DNA of 64,000 bases. It comes from Lysobacteraceae bacterium (GTDB taxonomy: Bacteria; Pseudomonadota; Gammaproteobacteria; Xanthomonadales; Rhodanobacteraceae). The position numbers and the translations under genes are program-made. Below, piece by piece: positions 25,535 to 33,617 of this stretch (positions within the stretch are counted from its first letter, which is position 1; each line of letters opens with the position of its first letter). The DNA lies in assembly GCA_028870665.1 (NCBI GenBank), contig JAGWPB010000007.1:1-64000 (forward strand), written 5' to 3'. Below the pieces are notes generated by a model that did no database searches, was not told the DNA's origin, and saw only the letters and a list, made by a program, of their open reading frames with translations.

Positions 25535-25735
25535 TCAGCCGCCGCCGACCGCGTGGATGATCTCGACGCGATCACCCGCAGCCAGCACGCGCCGGCATTG
25601 CTCGCTGCGCGGCACGATCTCGTGATTGACCTCGACCGCCATCCGGCGCTGCGCGTGGCCGGTTTCGGCCAGCAGCGCAGCCAGTGTGCTGCCGGCGACG
25701 CAATCAAGGGGCTGGCCATTGAGGATGATCTGCAT
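25535..25735 (-). CDS. thiS: Sulfur carrier protein ThiS
   Basis: Ubiquitin-like sulfur carrier for thiazole synthesis, 66 residues. It starts MQIILNGQPLDC, has VAVEVNHEIVPR-type strands in the middle, and ends in the required Gly-Gly (HAVGGG), which is adenylated and thiocarboxylated before ThiG uses it. In many relatives thiS sits directly before thiG; here thiG is 26 kb away at 52.1 kb. Only about 40 bases separate the stop from the rnpB 5' end, so some rnpB transcripts may begin at the thiS promoter. Confidence 0.93.
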   Translation of the reverse strand: MQIILNGQPLDCVAGSTLAALLAETGHAQRRMAVEVNHEIVPRSEQCRRVLAAGDRVEIIHAVGGG

Positions 25736-25785
25736 CGGACTATTCTAGCGGCGAGGCGCGTGCTGAGTGCGTCGGGAGGGGTGCC

Positions 25786-26364
25786 GTGGACGCAAGCCAA
25801 TCGGTCACGTTGAGCGGACGCACACTGGCGGGCGTCGCGACGGAAGCGGCATGGCCGCGGATCGCCGCGTTGCTGCGCATGAGCGCCGCGGATTTTTCCG
25901 CGCGCGTGCAGCCGCGGCTGCCGCTGACACTGAAGGCGACCACGGCGGAATCCGCGCGGCGCCAGGAGCAGGCACTGCGCCGGATCGGCATCGAGGCGAT
26001 CGCGCTGTCGGCGGACGGGCCATGCGTGCTGTTGCGCGACGGCGAGGCTCTGCGCGGCCCGGTCAGCAGGGCCTGGCTGCGACATGCGCTGGCAACCGGA
26101 AGCATCCAGCCCGGCGCCGAGGTGCGCAGCGACGATGCGCCGGAATGGCAGCGCGCCGACGTCTGGCTGGCGACCGGAGATATCGCGTGCGATTCCGAGG
26201 ATGGGACCCGGGATTCCGCGGTCGAGCCCGCCACGCTGACCGTGCCGGAGTCTGTCGCGGTCATCCCGTCCGCAAGCGCCGCTCCGCCACCGTTCCAGGC
26301 ACCCTCAGTCTCGCCAGCCGGCTTCTGGCGCCGGCTGGCGGCACGCATGATCCGCGCACGCTAG
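25786..26364 (+). CDS. Hypothetical protein with GYF_2-like domain
   Basis: Cytoplasmic-looking protein of 192 residues. The middle part (about 85-125) reads RDGEALRGPVSRAWLRHALATGS and then IQPGAEVRSDDAPEWQRADVW, resembling the GYF_2/DUF4339 pattern in which a GP, a hydrophobic helix and a final Trp are conserved. The N-terminal 80 residues are helical and unassigned, and the C-terminus is a Pro/Ala/Ser linker ending in a basic segment. The start is the GTG at 25786 with GGGAGGGG seven bases upstream. It diverges from thiS. The function is unknown. Confidence 0.65.
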   Translation: MDASQSVTLSGRTLAGVATEAAWPRIAALLRMSAADFSARVQPRLPLTLKATTAESARRQEQALRRIGIEAIALSADGPCVLLRDGEALRGPVSRAWLRHALATGSIQPGAEVRSDDAPEWQRADVWLATGDIACDSEDGTRDSAVEPATLTVPESVAVIPSASAAPPPFQAPSVSPAGFWRRLAARMIRAR

Positions 26365-26403
26365 CACCTCCCGGCCGGCGCCAAGGGGCGGCTGGGAGGC
26401 GCG

Positions 26404-28635
26404 TCAGTTGCCGTGCATGCCGCCGCCGCCGTCATGATGATCGACCGGCCGCGCTGCAGATCGCGAAGGCGCGGCGTGCGGGGCCGGGGCCGGGCGAGCA
26501 GCCGGTTGCGGTGCATACGCCGGTGCGGGGCGATACGACGGCCGGGCCGGCTCCGGACGGTAGGCCGGTTGCGGCGCATACGCCGGTTCGGGACGGTAGA
26601 CCGGAGCCGGTTGCGAGGGTGCGCGCCCACTGTCGGTGCTTCCGTAGGTCGGCCGGTAAGTCGGGACGTGCGGATACGACGGTTCGGAACGCGACTGCGG
26701 CGGTGCATCGATCGGCTCGGGCCGGCCACTCATCGACGGGTTGCCGCGCCACGACGACGATGACGGGCGCTCCGGTCGCATCGTCGGGCGGCCATCGCCC
26801 GCAGACGGCCGCGATGGTGCCGCCGACGGTCGGCCGATGATCTGGTCGGGCGCCGGACGCCCGTGCCCGGACTGCCAGGCATGCGGCGCCCAGCGCGCCG
26901 ACGGCACGGCACCCGCCGGCAGGCCGGCGTCATGTGTCGACGATCCGCTCGCGCGCCCCGTGAACCGCTCGACCGGCTGCAGGCGCGGCGCTTGCGGCAA
27001 CGTCCCCGGCGCGCGCTGAAACGACGGCTGCGCTCGCGCCGCATGCGCCATGTCGACGCCACCCAGCACATGCACATTGCTCGCGGCATGATCTTGCGGC
27101 CGCAATGCGACCGGTTCACTCGGCCGCGCGCCGCCGCGCCCCGCAGCGAAGGCGCCGCCCGCGGGCAAGCCAGCCTGGAATGCAGGCGGTGCCCGATGCG
27201 CCAGCACCTGGCGCTCGAACAGCCCCTGCGGCACCCGCGGCACGGAATGACTCGCGGCGCCGATCAGGCTGACCGGCAGCGGCCGTGGCGGTGCCATCCC
27301 GTGCAGCGAACCGCGATCCGCGGTATTCAGCAGTCGGTCACCGCGCAGCACGTGACCGGCCACCGGTCGCGCACCGACGAACACATCGCGCGGGACCGCG
27401 GTCAGCCCGCGCGGAGGGATGGGCCGATCGCCATGCCCGAAGCCCGGTCCGGCATGCGGCGGGCGGCCGTGACGATAATCCTGGTAGTCACGATCGACCC
27501 GCTGGATGACCGTCTGGTTGACGATCCGGATATTGGTGATGTTGACCTGCTGGAAGTAGCGTGGGCCGCCGTAATACCAGGGACGGTAGATATCGTCGGG
27601 CCCCAGCGGATACCAGCCGATCGGCGGGCCTCCGATGCTGACACCGACACTCCAGCCGCCACCGCCGACAAACGCCACCAGTGCCGGCGCGTAGCAGGGG
27701 CGCACGAACCGTGGTCCCGGCATCCAGCCCCAGGCACCGCCGGCCCACACCCAGCGGCCATAGTGGAACGGCGCGAAGCCCCACGGTGCATCATCCACCC
27801 AGGTCCAGCCCCACGGCGCGACGTAGACCCAGTGTCCGTCGCGATAGGGAGCCCAACCCACCGGCACGTCGCTCGGATACCAGACGTTGCCGTAGTCATT
27901 GACGCTCTGCCAGTTGCCGTACTCGTCGAGATCGGCAGCGCCGATCACTCCCTCGGGGACATAGCTGTCGGCGAGCGCGCGGTCGAGCCGGCGGTCGCGG
28001 GTAAAGCACCAGCGATCGAAGCCGTCTTCCTGCGGCATGCCGAAGGTCTCGACGCTGGCCAGCGAGCTGTCCGCGAAGCGATAGCTCTGCCCGGCATAGA
28101 GTGTCTGCTGGGTCTGGTCGCGTCCGTACACGCGCGCCTCGCCGCGATAGACCGTCACCTGCGTGCCGTGGCCGCCGGGGCCGATGTCGATGCGGAACTC
28201 GCCGGTCCGGTCGGAGACGAATGCCAGTGTCGGGGTATCGATTTCGTAGCTCTGCCCCTGATACAGGCGGCGTATACGCAGGTTGAGCGTGCCCTGGGTC
28301 AGCTGCGCCTGTGCATGGTCGTTGCCGAGGTCGAGAAAGCTGAAGCCGCTGTCGCCGTCGAGACGGATCTCGGCCCCCCCGAGCTCCAGCTCGGCACGGG
28401 CATCGGCAGGGACCCACAGGCGATCGCCGGTGGTCAGCGGGCGATTCAGCTGGGCCTGCGTCCAGCCTTGCGTACCGGCCGGCTGCAGGCCGACGTCGCC
28501 GTCGACCACGCTCATCCGCGCAACACGATCGGGAGGGTCATTTTCGGCGCGCGCGACGGCCGGCGCACCCGCAATCCACAATGAAAAGGCACCGAGGAGG
28601 ACGGCGCCAAGCAGGGCATCACGTGTGCTGCGCAT
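26404..28635 (-). CDS. Large exported FecR / DUF6600 protein with Pro-rich tail
   Basis: Exported protein of 743 residues. A signal peptide (to about residue 31) is followed by a FecR-like domain (about 40-185; [35 protein letters not shown]). Then comes a Trp/Tyr/Gly-rich DUF6600-type region (about 225-370) with repeated GYW-like units such as [17 protein letters not shown] and [15 protein letters not shown]. The remaining half is low-complexity, with [12 protein letters not shown]-type repeats near the end and a HHDGGGG terminus. Similar proteins occur across Proteobacteria with no known function; a cell-envelope role is inferred. FecR here is a domain only, with no sigma factor adjacent. 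The start at 28635 begins the signal peptide. Confidence 0.8.
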   Translation of the reverse strand: MRSTRDALLGAVLLGAFSLWIAGAPAVARAENDPPDRVARMSVVDGDVGLQPAGTQGWTQAQLNRPLTTGDRLWVPADARAELELGGAEIRLDGDSGFSFLDLGNDHAQAQLTQGTLNLRIRRLYQGQSYEIDTPTLAFVSDRTGEFRIDIGPGGHGTQVTVYRGEARVYGRDQTQQTLYAGQSYRFADSSLASVETFGMPQEDGFDRWCFTRDRRLDRALADSYVPEGVIGAADLDEYGNWQSVNDYGNVWYPSDVPVGWAPYRDGHWVYVAPWGWTWVDDAPWGFAPFHYGRWVWAGGAWGWMPGPRFVRPCYAPALVAFVGGGGWSVGVSIGGPPIGWYPLGPDDIYRPWYYGGPRYFQQVNITNIRIVNQTVIQRVDRDYQDYRHGRPPHAGPGFGHGDRPIPPRGLTAVPRDVFVGARPVAGHVLRGDRLLNTADRGSLHGMAPPRPLPVSLIGAASHSVPRVPQGLFERQVLAHRAPPAFQAGLPAGGAFAAGRGGARPSEPVALRPQDHAASNVHVLGGVDMAHAARAQPSFQRAPGTLPQAPRLQPVERFTGRASGSSTHDAGLPAGAVPSARWAPHAWQSGHGRPAPDQIIGRPSAAPSRPSAGDGRPTMRPERPSSSSWRGNPSMSGRPEPIDAPPQSRSEPSYPHVPTYRPTYGSTDSGRAPSQPAPVYRPEPAYAPQPAYRPEPARPSYRPAPAYAPQPAARPAPAPHAAPSRSAARPVDHHDGGGGMHGN

Positions 28636-28806
28636 GGATCGGCTCCCGGGCCCGGGTCGGTGCCGCCGCGATGGTGGCGCCGGACGTGTGGCGGCCTCAG
28701 GCCCGCCGCCGCACGGTTTCATTCTGCCTACCCTACCCCTGAACCCGCACTGGACGCACGCGGCGTTGCCTGTCAACCGATCGCTGGCTAGGATGGCGAC
28801 GCCGTC

Positions 28807-28880
28807 GCGGGTGTCGTCTAGTGGCAAGACAACAGCTTCCCAAGCTGTGAATGTGGGTTCGATTCCCATCACCCGCTCCA
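28807..28880 (+). tRNA. tRNA-Gly (anticodon CCC)
   Basis: A 74-nt cloverleaf with the acceptor pair GCGGGTG / CACCCGC, discriminator T (28877) and encoded CCA (28878-28880). The anticodon arm is CAGCT TCCCAA AGCTG-like with anticodon CCC; the T loop reads GTTCGATTC. It reads CC-G glycine codons. It sits just before the RimK-like gene, and no integrated element is visible at its 3' end. Confidence 0.95.
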
Positions 28881-28939
28881 CCCCGCATCCGTTGAGCGCC
28901 GAGGGGCCGGCCGGCAGGCGCCCCGCGCGGTCCCGGCGC

Positions 28940-29851
28940 ATGAAACTCGCGATCCTGTCGCGCAATCTCCGTCTCTATTCCACGCGCCGCCTGGTCGAGG
29001 CCGCGCGCAGGCGCGGCCATACGGTGCGCGTGCTCGATCCCTTGCGCTGCTACATGCGCATCGCGCCTGGCGGTTTCGCCCTGCATTACCGCGGCCGGGC
29101 GCTCAGCGGATTCGACGCGGTGATCCCGCGCATCGGCGCATCGATCAGCTTCTACGGCACCGCGGTGCTGCGCCAGTTCGAGCTGATGGGCGTGGTCACG
29201 GCATCACCATCCGACGCCGTGTTGCGCGCACGCGACAAGCTGCGCTGCCTGCAACTGCTGGCCGGCGCCGGCGTGCCGATGCCGCAGACGGTGTTCGGCG
29301 ACAACCCCGACGACACCGCCGACCTGCTGGCGATGCTGGGCGACGCGCCGCACGTGATCAAGCTCAACGAGGGCGCGCAGGGCCAGGGCGTGGTGCTGGT
29401 CGAAAAGCGCGCGGCGACCCAGAGCGTGATCGAGGCCTTCCGCGGCCTGTATGCCAACTTCCTGGTGCAGGAGTTCATCGCCGAGGCCGACGGCCGCGAT
29501 CTGCGCTGCTTCGTGGTCGGCGAGCGGGTGGTCGCGGCGATGGAACGCTGTGCCGTCAGCGGCGATTTCCGTGCCAACCTGCATCGTGGCGGCAGCGCGA
29601 GCGCCGTGCGGCTGAGCGCTGCCGAGCGCCGCCTTGCCGTGCGTGCCGCCAAGGTGCTTGGGCTCGGCGTCGCCGGGGTCGATCTGCTGCGCTCGGCACG
29701 CGGCCCGCTGCTGCTCGAGGTCAACGCCTCGCCGGGACTGGAGGGCATCGAGGCCGCCAGCGGCATCGACGTGGCGACAACGATCATCCGCCATGTCGAA
29801 GGCCTGGCGCGTGATCGTCGCAAACCACCCGCAAAAGCACGAAAACCATAG
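28940..29851 (+). CDS. rimK: RimK-family ATP-grasp amino-acid ligase
   Basis: ATP-dependent ligase of 303 residues closely resembling RimK, which adds glutamates to the C-terminus of ribosomal protein S6. It begins [22 protein letters not shown], has [24 protein letters not shown], the ATP-grasp strings [18 protein letters not shown] and [20 protein letters not shown], and the metal-binding end [15 protein letters not shown]. The ATG at 28940 agrees with the family start; the longer open frame upstream crosses the tRNA gene. It lies 60 bases after tRNA-Gly. Confidence 0.92.
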   Translation: MKLAILSRNLRLYSTRRLVEAARRRGHTVRVLDPLRCYMRIAPGGFALHYRGRALSGFDAVIPRIGASISFYGTAVLRQFELMGVVTASPSDAVLRARDKLRCLQLLAGAGVPMPQTVFGDNPDDTADLLAMLGDAPHVIKLNEGAQGQGVVLVEKRAATQSVIEAFRGLYANFLVQEFIAEADGRDLRCFVVGERVVAAMERCAVSGDFRANLHRGGSASAVRLSAAERRLAVRAAKVLGLGVAGVDLLRSARGPLLLEVNASPGLEGIEAASGIDVATTIIRHVEGLARDRRKPPAKARKP

Positions 29852-29865
29852 TACGAAGGATTTCG

Positions 29866-29895
29866 TTGACAATGGCTGCCGAAGCCTTCTAGGAT
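29866..29895 (+). promoter_or_regulatory. Sigma-70-type promoter of the secreted protein gene
   Basis: TTGACA (29866-29871), an 18-base spacer and TAGGAT (29890-29895) lie between rimK and the secreted-protein gene. The start site would be near 29902, giving a leader of about 57 bases with AAGGGGA before the ATG. Confidence 0.65.
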
Positions 29896-29958
29896 CGGCG
29901 CACACACGGCAAGCGCGCCAGATCGGCGCCGACGCCAATCCGGAAGGGGACTTGGATC

Positions 29959-30462
29959 ATGACTCGATCGCATCACGGCAAGGGCTGGGCGCTGGCATTG
30001 ACGATCCTGCTCGGCGCGTTCGCGCTGACGGCACAGGCGGACACACCCGAGCCCCCGATCACCCAGCCGCAGACCAAGGACCAGTTCGCGGCCGTCGTGG
30101 CCGCCATCCAACAGCAGATGGACAAGGGTGGCCACTATCAGTACGTACGCCCGGACGAACGCACCACCGTGCAGGGCAAGCTGGCCGACATGCAGTCGAT
30201 CTTCGACAAATTCGGCACCGTCGCGCAAATGGATACCGCGTCGAAGACCCAGCTCTACAATGACCAGGAACAGGTCAATTCGATCCTGACCCACAACGAC
30301 AGCCGGCGCGTCATCTGCCAGCGCGAAATGCCCACGGGCTCGCATCTGCCAAAAACCGTATGCCGTACGTTCGGGCAATTGATGCAGGACCGGGCGAACG
30401 CCCAGTACACCATGGATACACTCAATACCGGGAACCGTGTCCAGACCAAGGGCGGCGGTTGA
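29959..30462 (+). CDS. Secreted hypothetical protein
   Basis: Protein of 167 residues with an N-terminal signal peptide ending near AQA (about residues 1-27) and no other membrane segment. The mature part is helical, with an internal pair of conserved-looking cysteines in ICQREMPTGSHLPKTVCRT and a final QTKGGG. I do not recognise an established domain. Similar small exported proteins are annotated as hypothetical in this bacterial group. The ATG has AAGGGGA upstream and a good promoter lies before it. A GC-rich 12-pair hairpin follows the stop. Confidence 0.75.
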   Translation: MTRSHHGKGWALALTILLGAFALTAQADTPEPPITQPQTKDQFAAVVAAIQQQMDKGGHYQYVRPDERTTVQGKLADMQSIFDKFGTVAQMDTASKTQLYNDQEQVNSILTHNDSRRVICQREMPTGSHLPKTVCRTFGQLMQDRANAQYTMDTLNTGNRVQTKGGG

Positions 30463-30475
30463 TGATCCAAACCGG

Positions 30476-30505
30476 CGCGAGCCGGCCCCGGCTGGCCGGC
30501 TCGCG
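30476..30505 (+). terminator. Twelve-pair hairpin after the secreted protein
   Basis: CGCGAGCCGGCC (30476-30487) and GGCCGGCTCGCG (30494-30505) are perfect inverted repeats around a six-base loop. There is no T-run, so termination would be weak or factor-dependent. It separates the secreted-protein gene from blaI. Confidence 0.5.
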
Positions 30506-30529
30506 ACGCCTCCGCGGCACCCGAGCCCG

Positions 30530-30925
30530 ATGACCAAACGACCCGACCCGACCCGGCCGACCGAGGCCGAGCTCGAAATCCTCCACGTGCTGTGGGCACG
30601 CGGCCCCAGCACGGTGCGCGACGTGCATGCCGCGCTCTATCGCGAACAGGGCGGCGGCTATACCAACGCACTCAAGCTGCTGCAGGTGATGCATGCCAAG
30701 GGCCTCGTCGTGCGCGACGATGCGCAGCGCGCGCATATCTATCGCGCCGCCCACAGCAAGGGGCGGACGCAGCGCCGCTTCCTCAACGATCTGGTCGCGC
30801 GCGTGTTCGACGGCTCGCGCGCCGATCTCGTGCTGCAGGCACTGGGTGGACAGCGGGCGAACCGCGATGAAATCGACGCCATCCGAGCCTTGCTTGACCG
30901 CCTCGACGCGGAGTCGCCGCCATGA
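30530..30925 (+). CDS. blaI: BlaI/MecI-type winged-helix repressor
   Basis: DNA-binding repressor of 131 residues. The N-terminal winged helix reads RPTEAELEILHVLWARGPSTVRDVHAAL and YTNALKLLQVMHAKGLV, followed by a dimerisation helix. BlaI proteins are inactivated by a signal from a membrane metalloprotease, here the BlaR1-like gene whose start overlaps by 4 bases. True beta-lactamase control is not implied, because the partner lacks a penicillin-binding domain. The start at 30530 is preceded by the hairpin above; the target operator is probably upstream of this pair. Confidence 0.88.
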   Translation: MTKRPDPTRPTEAELEILHVLWARGPSTVRDVHAALYREQGGGYTNALKLLQVMHAKGLVVRDDAQRAHIYRAAHSKGRTQRRFLNDLVARVFDGSRADLVLQALGGQRANRDEIDAIRALLDRLDAESPP

Positions 30926-32679
30926 ACACCGCGCCGGCAGTGCTCGCCATCGCGATCCAAGTCTGCGGTTGGACCTTGCTGCACTCGCTGTGGCAAGGGG
31001 CGCTGGTCGCGGCAGCCTACGCCGCATTGCGTAGCAGCATGCCGCGCGGGAACGCGCGTTACGCACTGGGCCTGGCCGCGCTGCTCGCGCTTGCGTTGAT
31101 CCCGTTGTGGACGGCGTGGCAACTGGCGACGACGGCCCTGCCGAAGGGCGCCCCCAGCCTGCTGGCGGCCATGGGCAGGACGGCGATGGCAGCCACCACC
31201 CCCGGCGGCCACCCGTCGCTCGCGGCGGCGATGAATGCCGCATTGCCCTGGCTGGTGCTGACTTGGTGGCTCGGTGTCAGCTTGCAGGCATGGCGCGCGC
31301 TGCGCGAGTGGCGGCGTCTGCGCGCGCTGCTGCGGCACGCGGTGCCGCTGCCGGCTTGGCAGGCACGATTCGTGTCGCTGCAGCAACGGCTCGGCCTGCG
31401 CGGCGAGGCTCTCCTGCTCGGATCCGGAGCTTCCATCGCGCCGCTCGTGGTCGGCTGGCTGCGTCCGGTCGTGCTGCTGCCGCTGGCGGTGGCGAGCGGG
31501 TTCCCGCCGGCCGAGGTCGAGCTGATCCTGGCCCACGAGCTGGCGCATATCCGTCGCTTCGACCCTCTGGTCAATCTGCTGCAGGTTGCCTTGGAAACAC
31601 TGCAGTTCTATCACCCCGCGGTGCATTGGATCTCGCGCGACGTGCGCCGCGAGCGCGAGGTCTGCTGCGATGCGCTGGCCCTGGCTGCCAGCGGCGACGC
31701 GCGCCGCGACTATCTCGCCGCCCTGTTGCGGCTCGAGCAGTCTCAAAGCACGCCGCTGGTGCTCGCCGCCAGCGGCGGCGTGCTGCTCGATCGCGCGCAA
31801 CTGATCGCCGGCTTCAGCGAGTCCAGGCGGACTCCCGGTGCTTCGCTGCGCATGGTGCTGCCGCTGCTGATCCTGCTGACCGCGGCTGCAGTCGTGCAAT
31901 GGCCGCATGATCGACAGATCGCGCAAGCCGGCATCGCCGTCCCGGCCGCGCTGAGCGCACCTCCACGGCCAGTCTGGACCTGGCCAAGCGTCCGCATGGC
32001 GCCGACACTGCCGCCGCGACTGCACCTGCATGCAACCCTGCTCGCGACCGTGGCAGCGCCCGCTGCCGCGATGCCGGCGCCGATGCCCGCGGCATCGTCC
32101 AAGCCCGCGGCCAGCACCGAAATCGCATCAACACCGCCATCGCCACCGGCAATGCCCGCATCAGCGCCGGAAAGCATCATGTCGTCGCCGATTGCGCAGG
32201 CGGGCACGACGACGCCCGCCAGCGCCGCACCGGCAGCCCCACCGCGTGTGCTGCACGTGCAGCAGCCGGTCTACCCGGACCTCGCCGCGCGCCGCGGCAT
32301 CCAGGGCAGAGTGCTGCTGGAATTCGCGCTCGGAGCGGATGGTCGTGTCCGCGACGCGCGCATTGTCAGCGCCGATCCGGCCGGAGTGTTCGATGCCGCG
32401 GCACTGGCCGCGCTGCGCGGCTGGCGTTTCGCCCCTCCGACGGCTGCCGCAATGCACGAGCGCTACCGTCAGACCCTCGAATTCGCCCTGACTCCGGCCC
32501 GCGCGGGCGCGCAGCACACGCTGCCGGCCGTAGCGAACTGCCGCATCGTGACCGGATCGCACATCTGCCGGTCGCCCGAAGCCGATACCGATGCCGGCCT
32601 GGCGCCGGGCTCGCAAATCCGCGAGCCCAGCTGGCGAGATCGAACGCAAGCGCTTAACACCGGCCTGAAGCCCCTTTAA
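30922..32679 (+). CDS. BlaR1-like M56 metallopeptidase fused to TonB C-terminal domain
   Basis: Membrane sensor-protease of 585 residues. The N-terminal half has four or more membrane segments and the M56 zinc motif LAHELAHIRRFDP near residue 200, with a later ERE(V)CCDALAL. After a Pro/Ala-rich spacer (about 345-440), the C-terminus is a TonB domain (about 440-535): QQPVYPDLAARRGIQGRVLL and LRGWRFAPP. The beta-lactam-sensing transpeptidase domain of BlaR1 is absent. The ligand and target are unknown. It forms a coupled pair with blaI. The last 50 residues are unassigned. Confidence 0.87.
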   Translation: MNTAPAVLAIAIQVCGWTLLHSLWQGALVAAAYAALRSSMPRGNARYALGLAALLALALIPLWTAWQLATTALPKGAPSLLAAMGRTAMAATTPGGHPSLAAAMNAALPWLVLTWWLGVSLQAWRALREWRRLRALLRHAVPLPAWQARFVSLQQRLGLRGEALLLGSGASIAPLVVGWLRPVVLLPLAVASGFPPAEVELILAHELAHIRRFDPLVNLLQVALETLQFYHPAVHWISRDVRREREVCCDALALAASGDARRDYLAALLRLEQSQSTPLVLAASGGVLLDRAQLIAGFSESRRTPGASLRMVLPLLILLTAAAVVQWPHDRQIAQAGIAVPAALSAPPRPVWTWPSVRMAPTLPPRLHLHATLLATVAAPAAAMPAPMPAASSKPAASTEIASTPPSPPAMPASAPESIMSSPIAQAGTTTPASAAPAAPPRVLHVQQPVYPDLAARRGIQGRVLLEFALGADGRVRDARIVSADPAGVFDAAALAALRGWRFAPPTAAAMHERYRQTLEFALTPARAGAQHTLPAVANCRIVTGSHICRSPEADTDAGLAPGSQIREPSWRDRTQALNTGLKPL

Positions 32680-32787
32680 CGTCCATTTAAAGGGCGCCGG
32701 GTTACAACATCGGCACTGTAGTCGTGCAGCTCGAGTCCTGCTCAGGTCTGGTGTCTGGCTGATTACGGTAATCGGGGCAGTAGCTTG

Positions 32788-32831
32788 AGCCCGGCGCGGT
32801 CGTCCCCCACGGTCCCGCCGGGCTTTTTCTT
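32788..32831 (+). terminator. Intrinsic terminator before the response regulator
   Basis: AGCCCGGCG (32788-32796) and CGCCGGGCT (32816-32824) form a perfect nine-pair stem with a longer loop, followed by TTTTTCTTG. It is a convincing rho-independent terminator on the plus strand, more than 100 bases after blaR1. The 32680-32787 stretch before it has no gene, holds a CCCTTTAA / TTAAAGGG hairpin over the blaR1 stop (32672-32694), and might encode a small RNA. Confidence 0.75.
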
Positions 32832-32927
32832 GCCTGCGATGCGCACCGCGCACGCCGCCGCCCCCGGCGCCGTCGATAATCGCTACTCTTGCGCTGGCGC
32901 GGCCTGGCTGCCGTGCGGAGATCTCTC

Positions 32928-33617
32928 ATGCGTGTACTCGTGATCGAGGATCACAACGACATCGCCACCAACATCGGCGACTACCTCGAGGATCGCGGCC
33001 ACCTGGTGGACTTCGCCGGCGACGGCGTCACCGGCCTGCATCTCGCCGTGGTCCACGACTTCGACGTGATCGTGCTCGACCTGACCCTGCCCGGCATGGA
33101 CGGGCTCGAGGTCTGCCGCAAGTTGCGCCTGGAGGCGCACAAGCAGACGCCGGTGCTGATGCTGACCGCGCGCGATGCGCTCGAGCAGAAGCTGACCGGC
33201 TTCGAGTCCGGCGCCGACGACTACATGACCAAGCCGTTCGCGCTGCAGGAACTCAGTGCCCGCCTCGAGGTGCTGGCTCGCCGCGGCAAGGGACCGCAGA
33301 GCCGCGTGCTCAAGGTCGTCGATCTCACCTACAACCTCGACACCCTCACGGTCAGCCGCGCCGGCAAGTCCATCCAGCTCAACCCGATCGGCCTGAAGCT
33401 GCTGCAGGCGCTGATGGAGGCCAGTCCTTCCGTGGTCACCCGCCACGATCTCGAGCAGCGCGTCTGGGGCGAGGAGCTTCCCGACAGCGACTCGCTGCGC
33501 GTGCACATCCACGGCCTGCGTGCCGTCATCGACAAGCCGTTCGAGAAGCCGCTGATCCACACCCGGCACGGCATCGGCTACCGCATGGGCGACCTGGATG
33601 CAGACCTCACGGCGTAA
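32928..33617 (+). CDS. OmpR/PhoB-family response regulator
   Basis: Transcription factor of 229 residues. The receiver domain (1-118) has the phosphorylated aspartate in VIVLDLTLPGMDG near residue 51, the conserved threonine in MLTARDA, and the lysine in DDYMTKPFAL. The C-terminal winged helix (about 125-222) has RVHIHGLRAVIDKPFEK and IHTRHGIGYRM. It overlaps the histidine kinase gene by 20 bases, so the two form one unit. The ATG at 32928 has GGAGA six bases upstream. The pair is of the PhoP/PhoQ or ColR/ColS type; the signal is unknown. Confidence 0.95.
   Translation: MRVLVIEDHNDIATNIGDYLEDRGHLVDFAGDGVTGLHLAVVHDFDVIVLDLTLPGMDGLEVCRKLRLEAHKQTPVLMLTARDALEQKLTGFESGADDYMTKPFALQELSARLEVLARRGKGPQSRVLKVVDLTYNLDTLTVSRAGKSIQLNPIGLKLLQALMEASPSVVTRHDLEQRVWGEELPDSDSLRVHIHGLRAVIDKPFEKPLIHTRHGIGYRMGDLDADLTA

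Noticed and set aside
26404-26730. CRISPR-like or tandem DNA repeat in the FecR/DUF6600 gene
   Set aside because: The pattern is a protein-level YRPEP/YAPQP repeat with variable codons, not spaced identical DNA units.
28807-28880. tRNA-Gly as attachment site of an integrated element
   Set aside because: No integrase, direct repeat of the tRNA 3' end or mobile gene is visible on either side.
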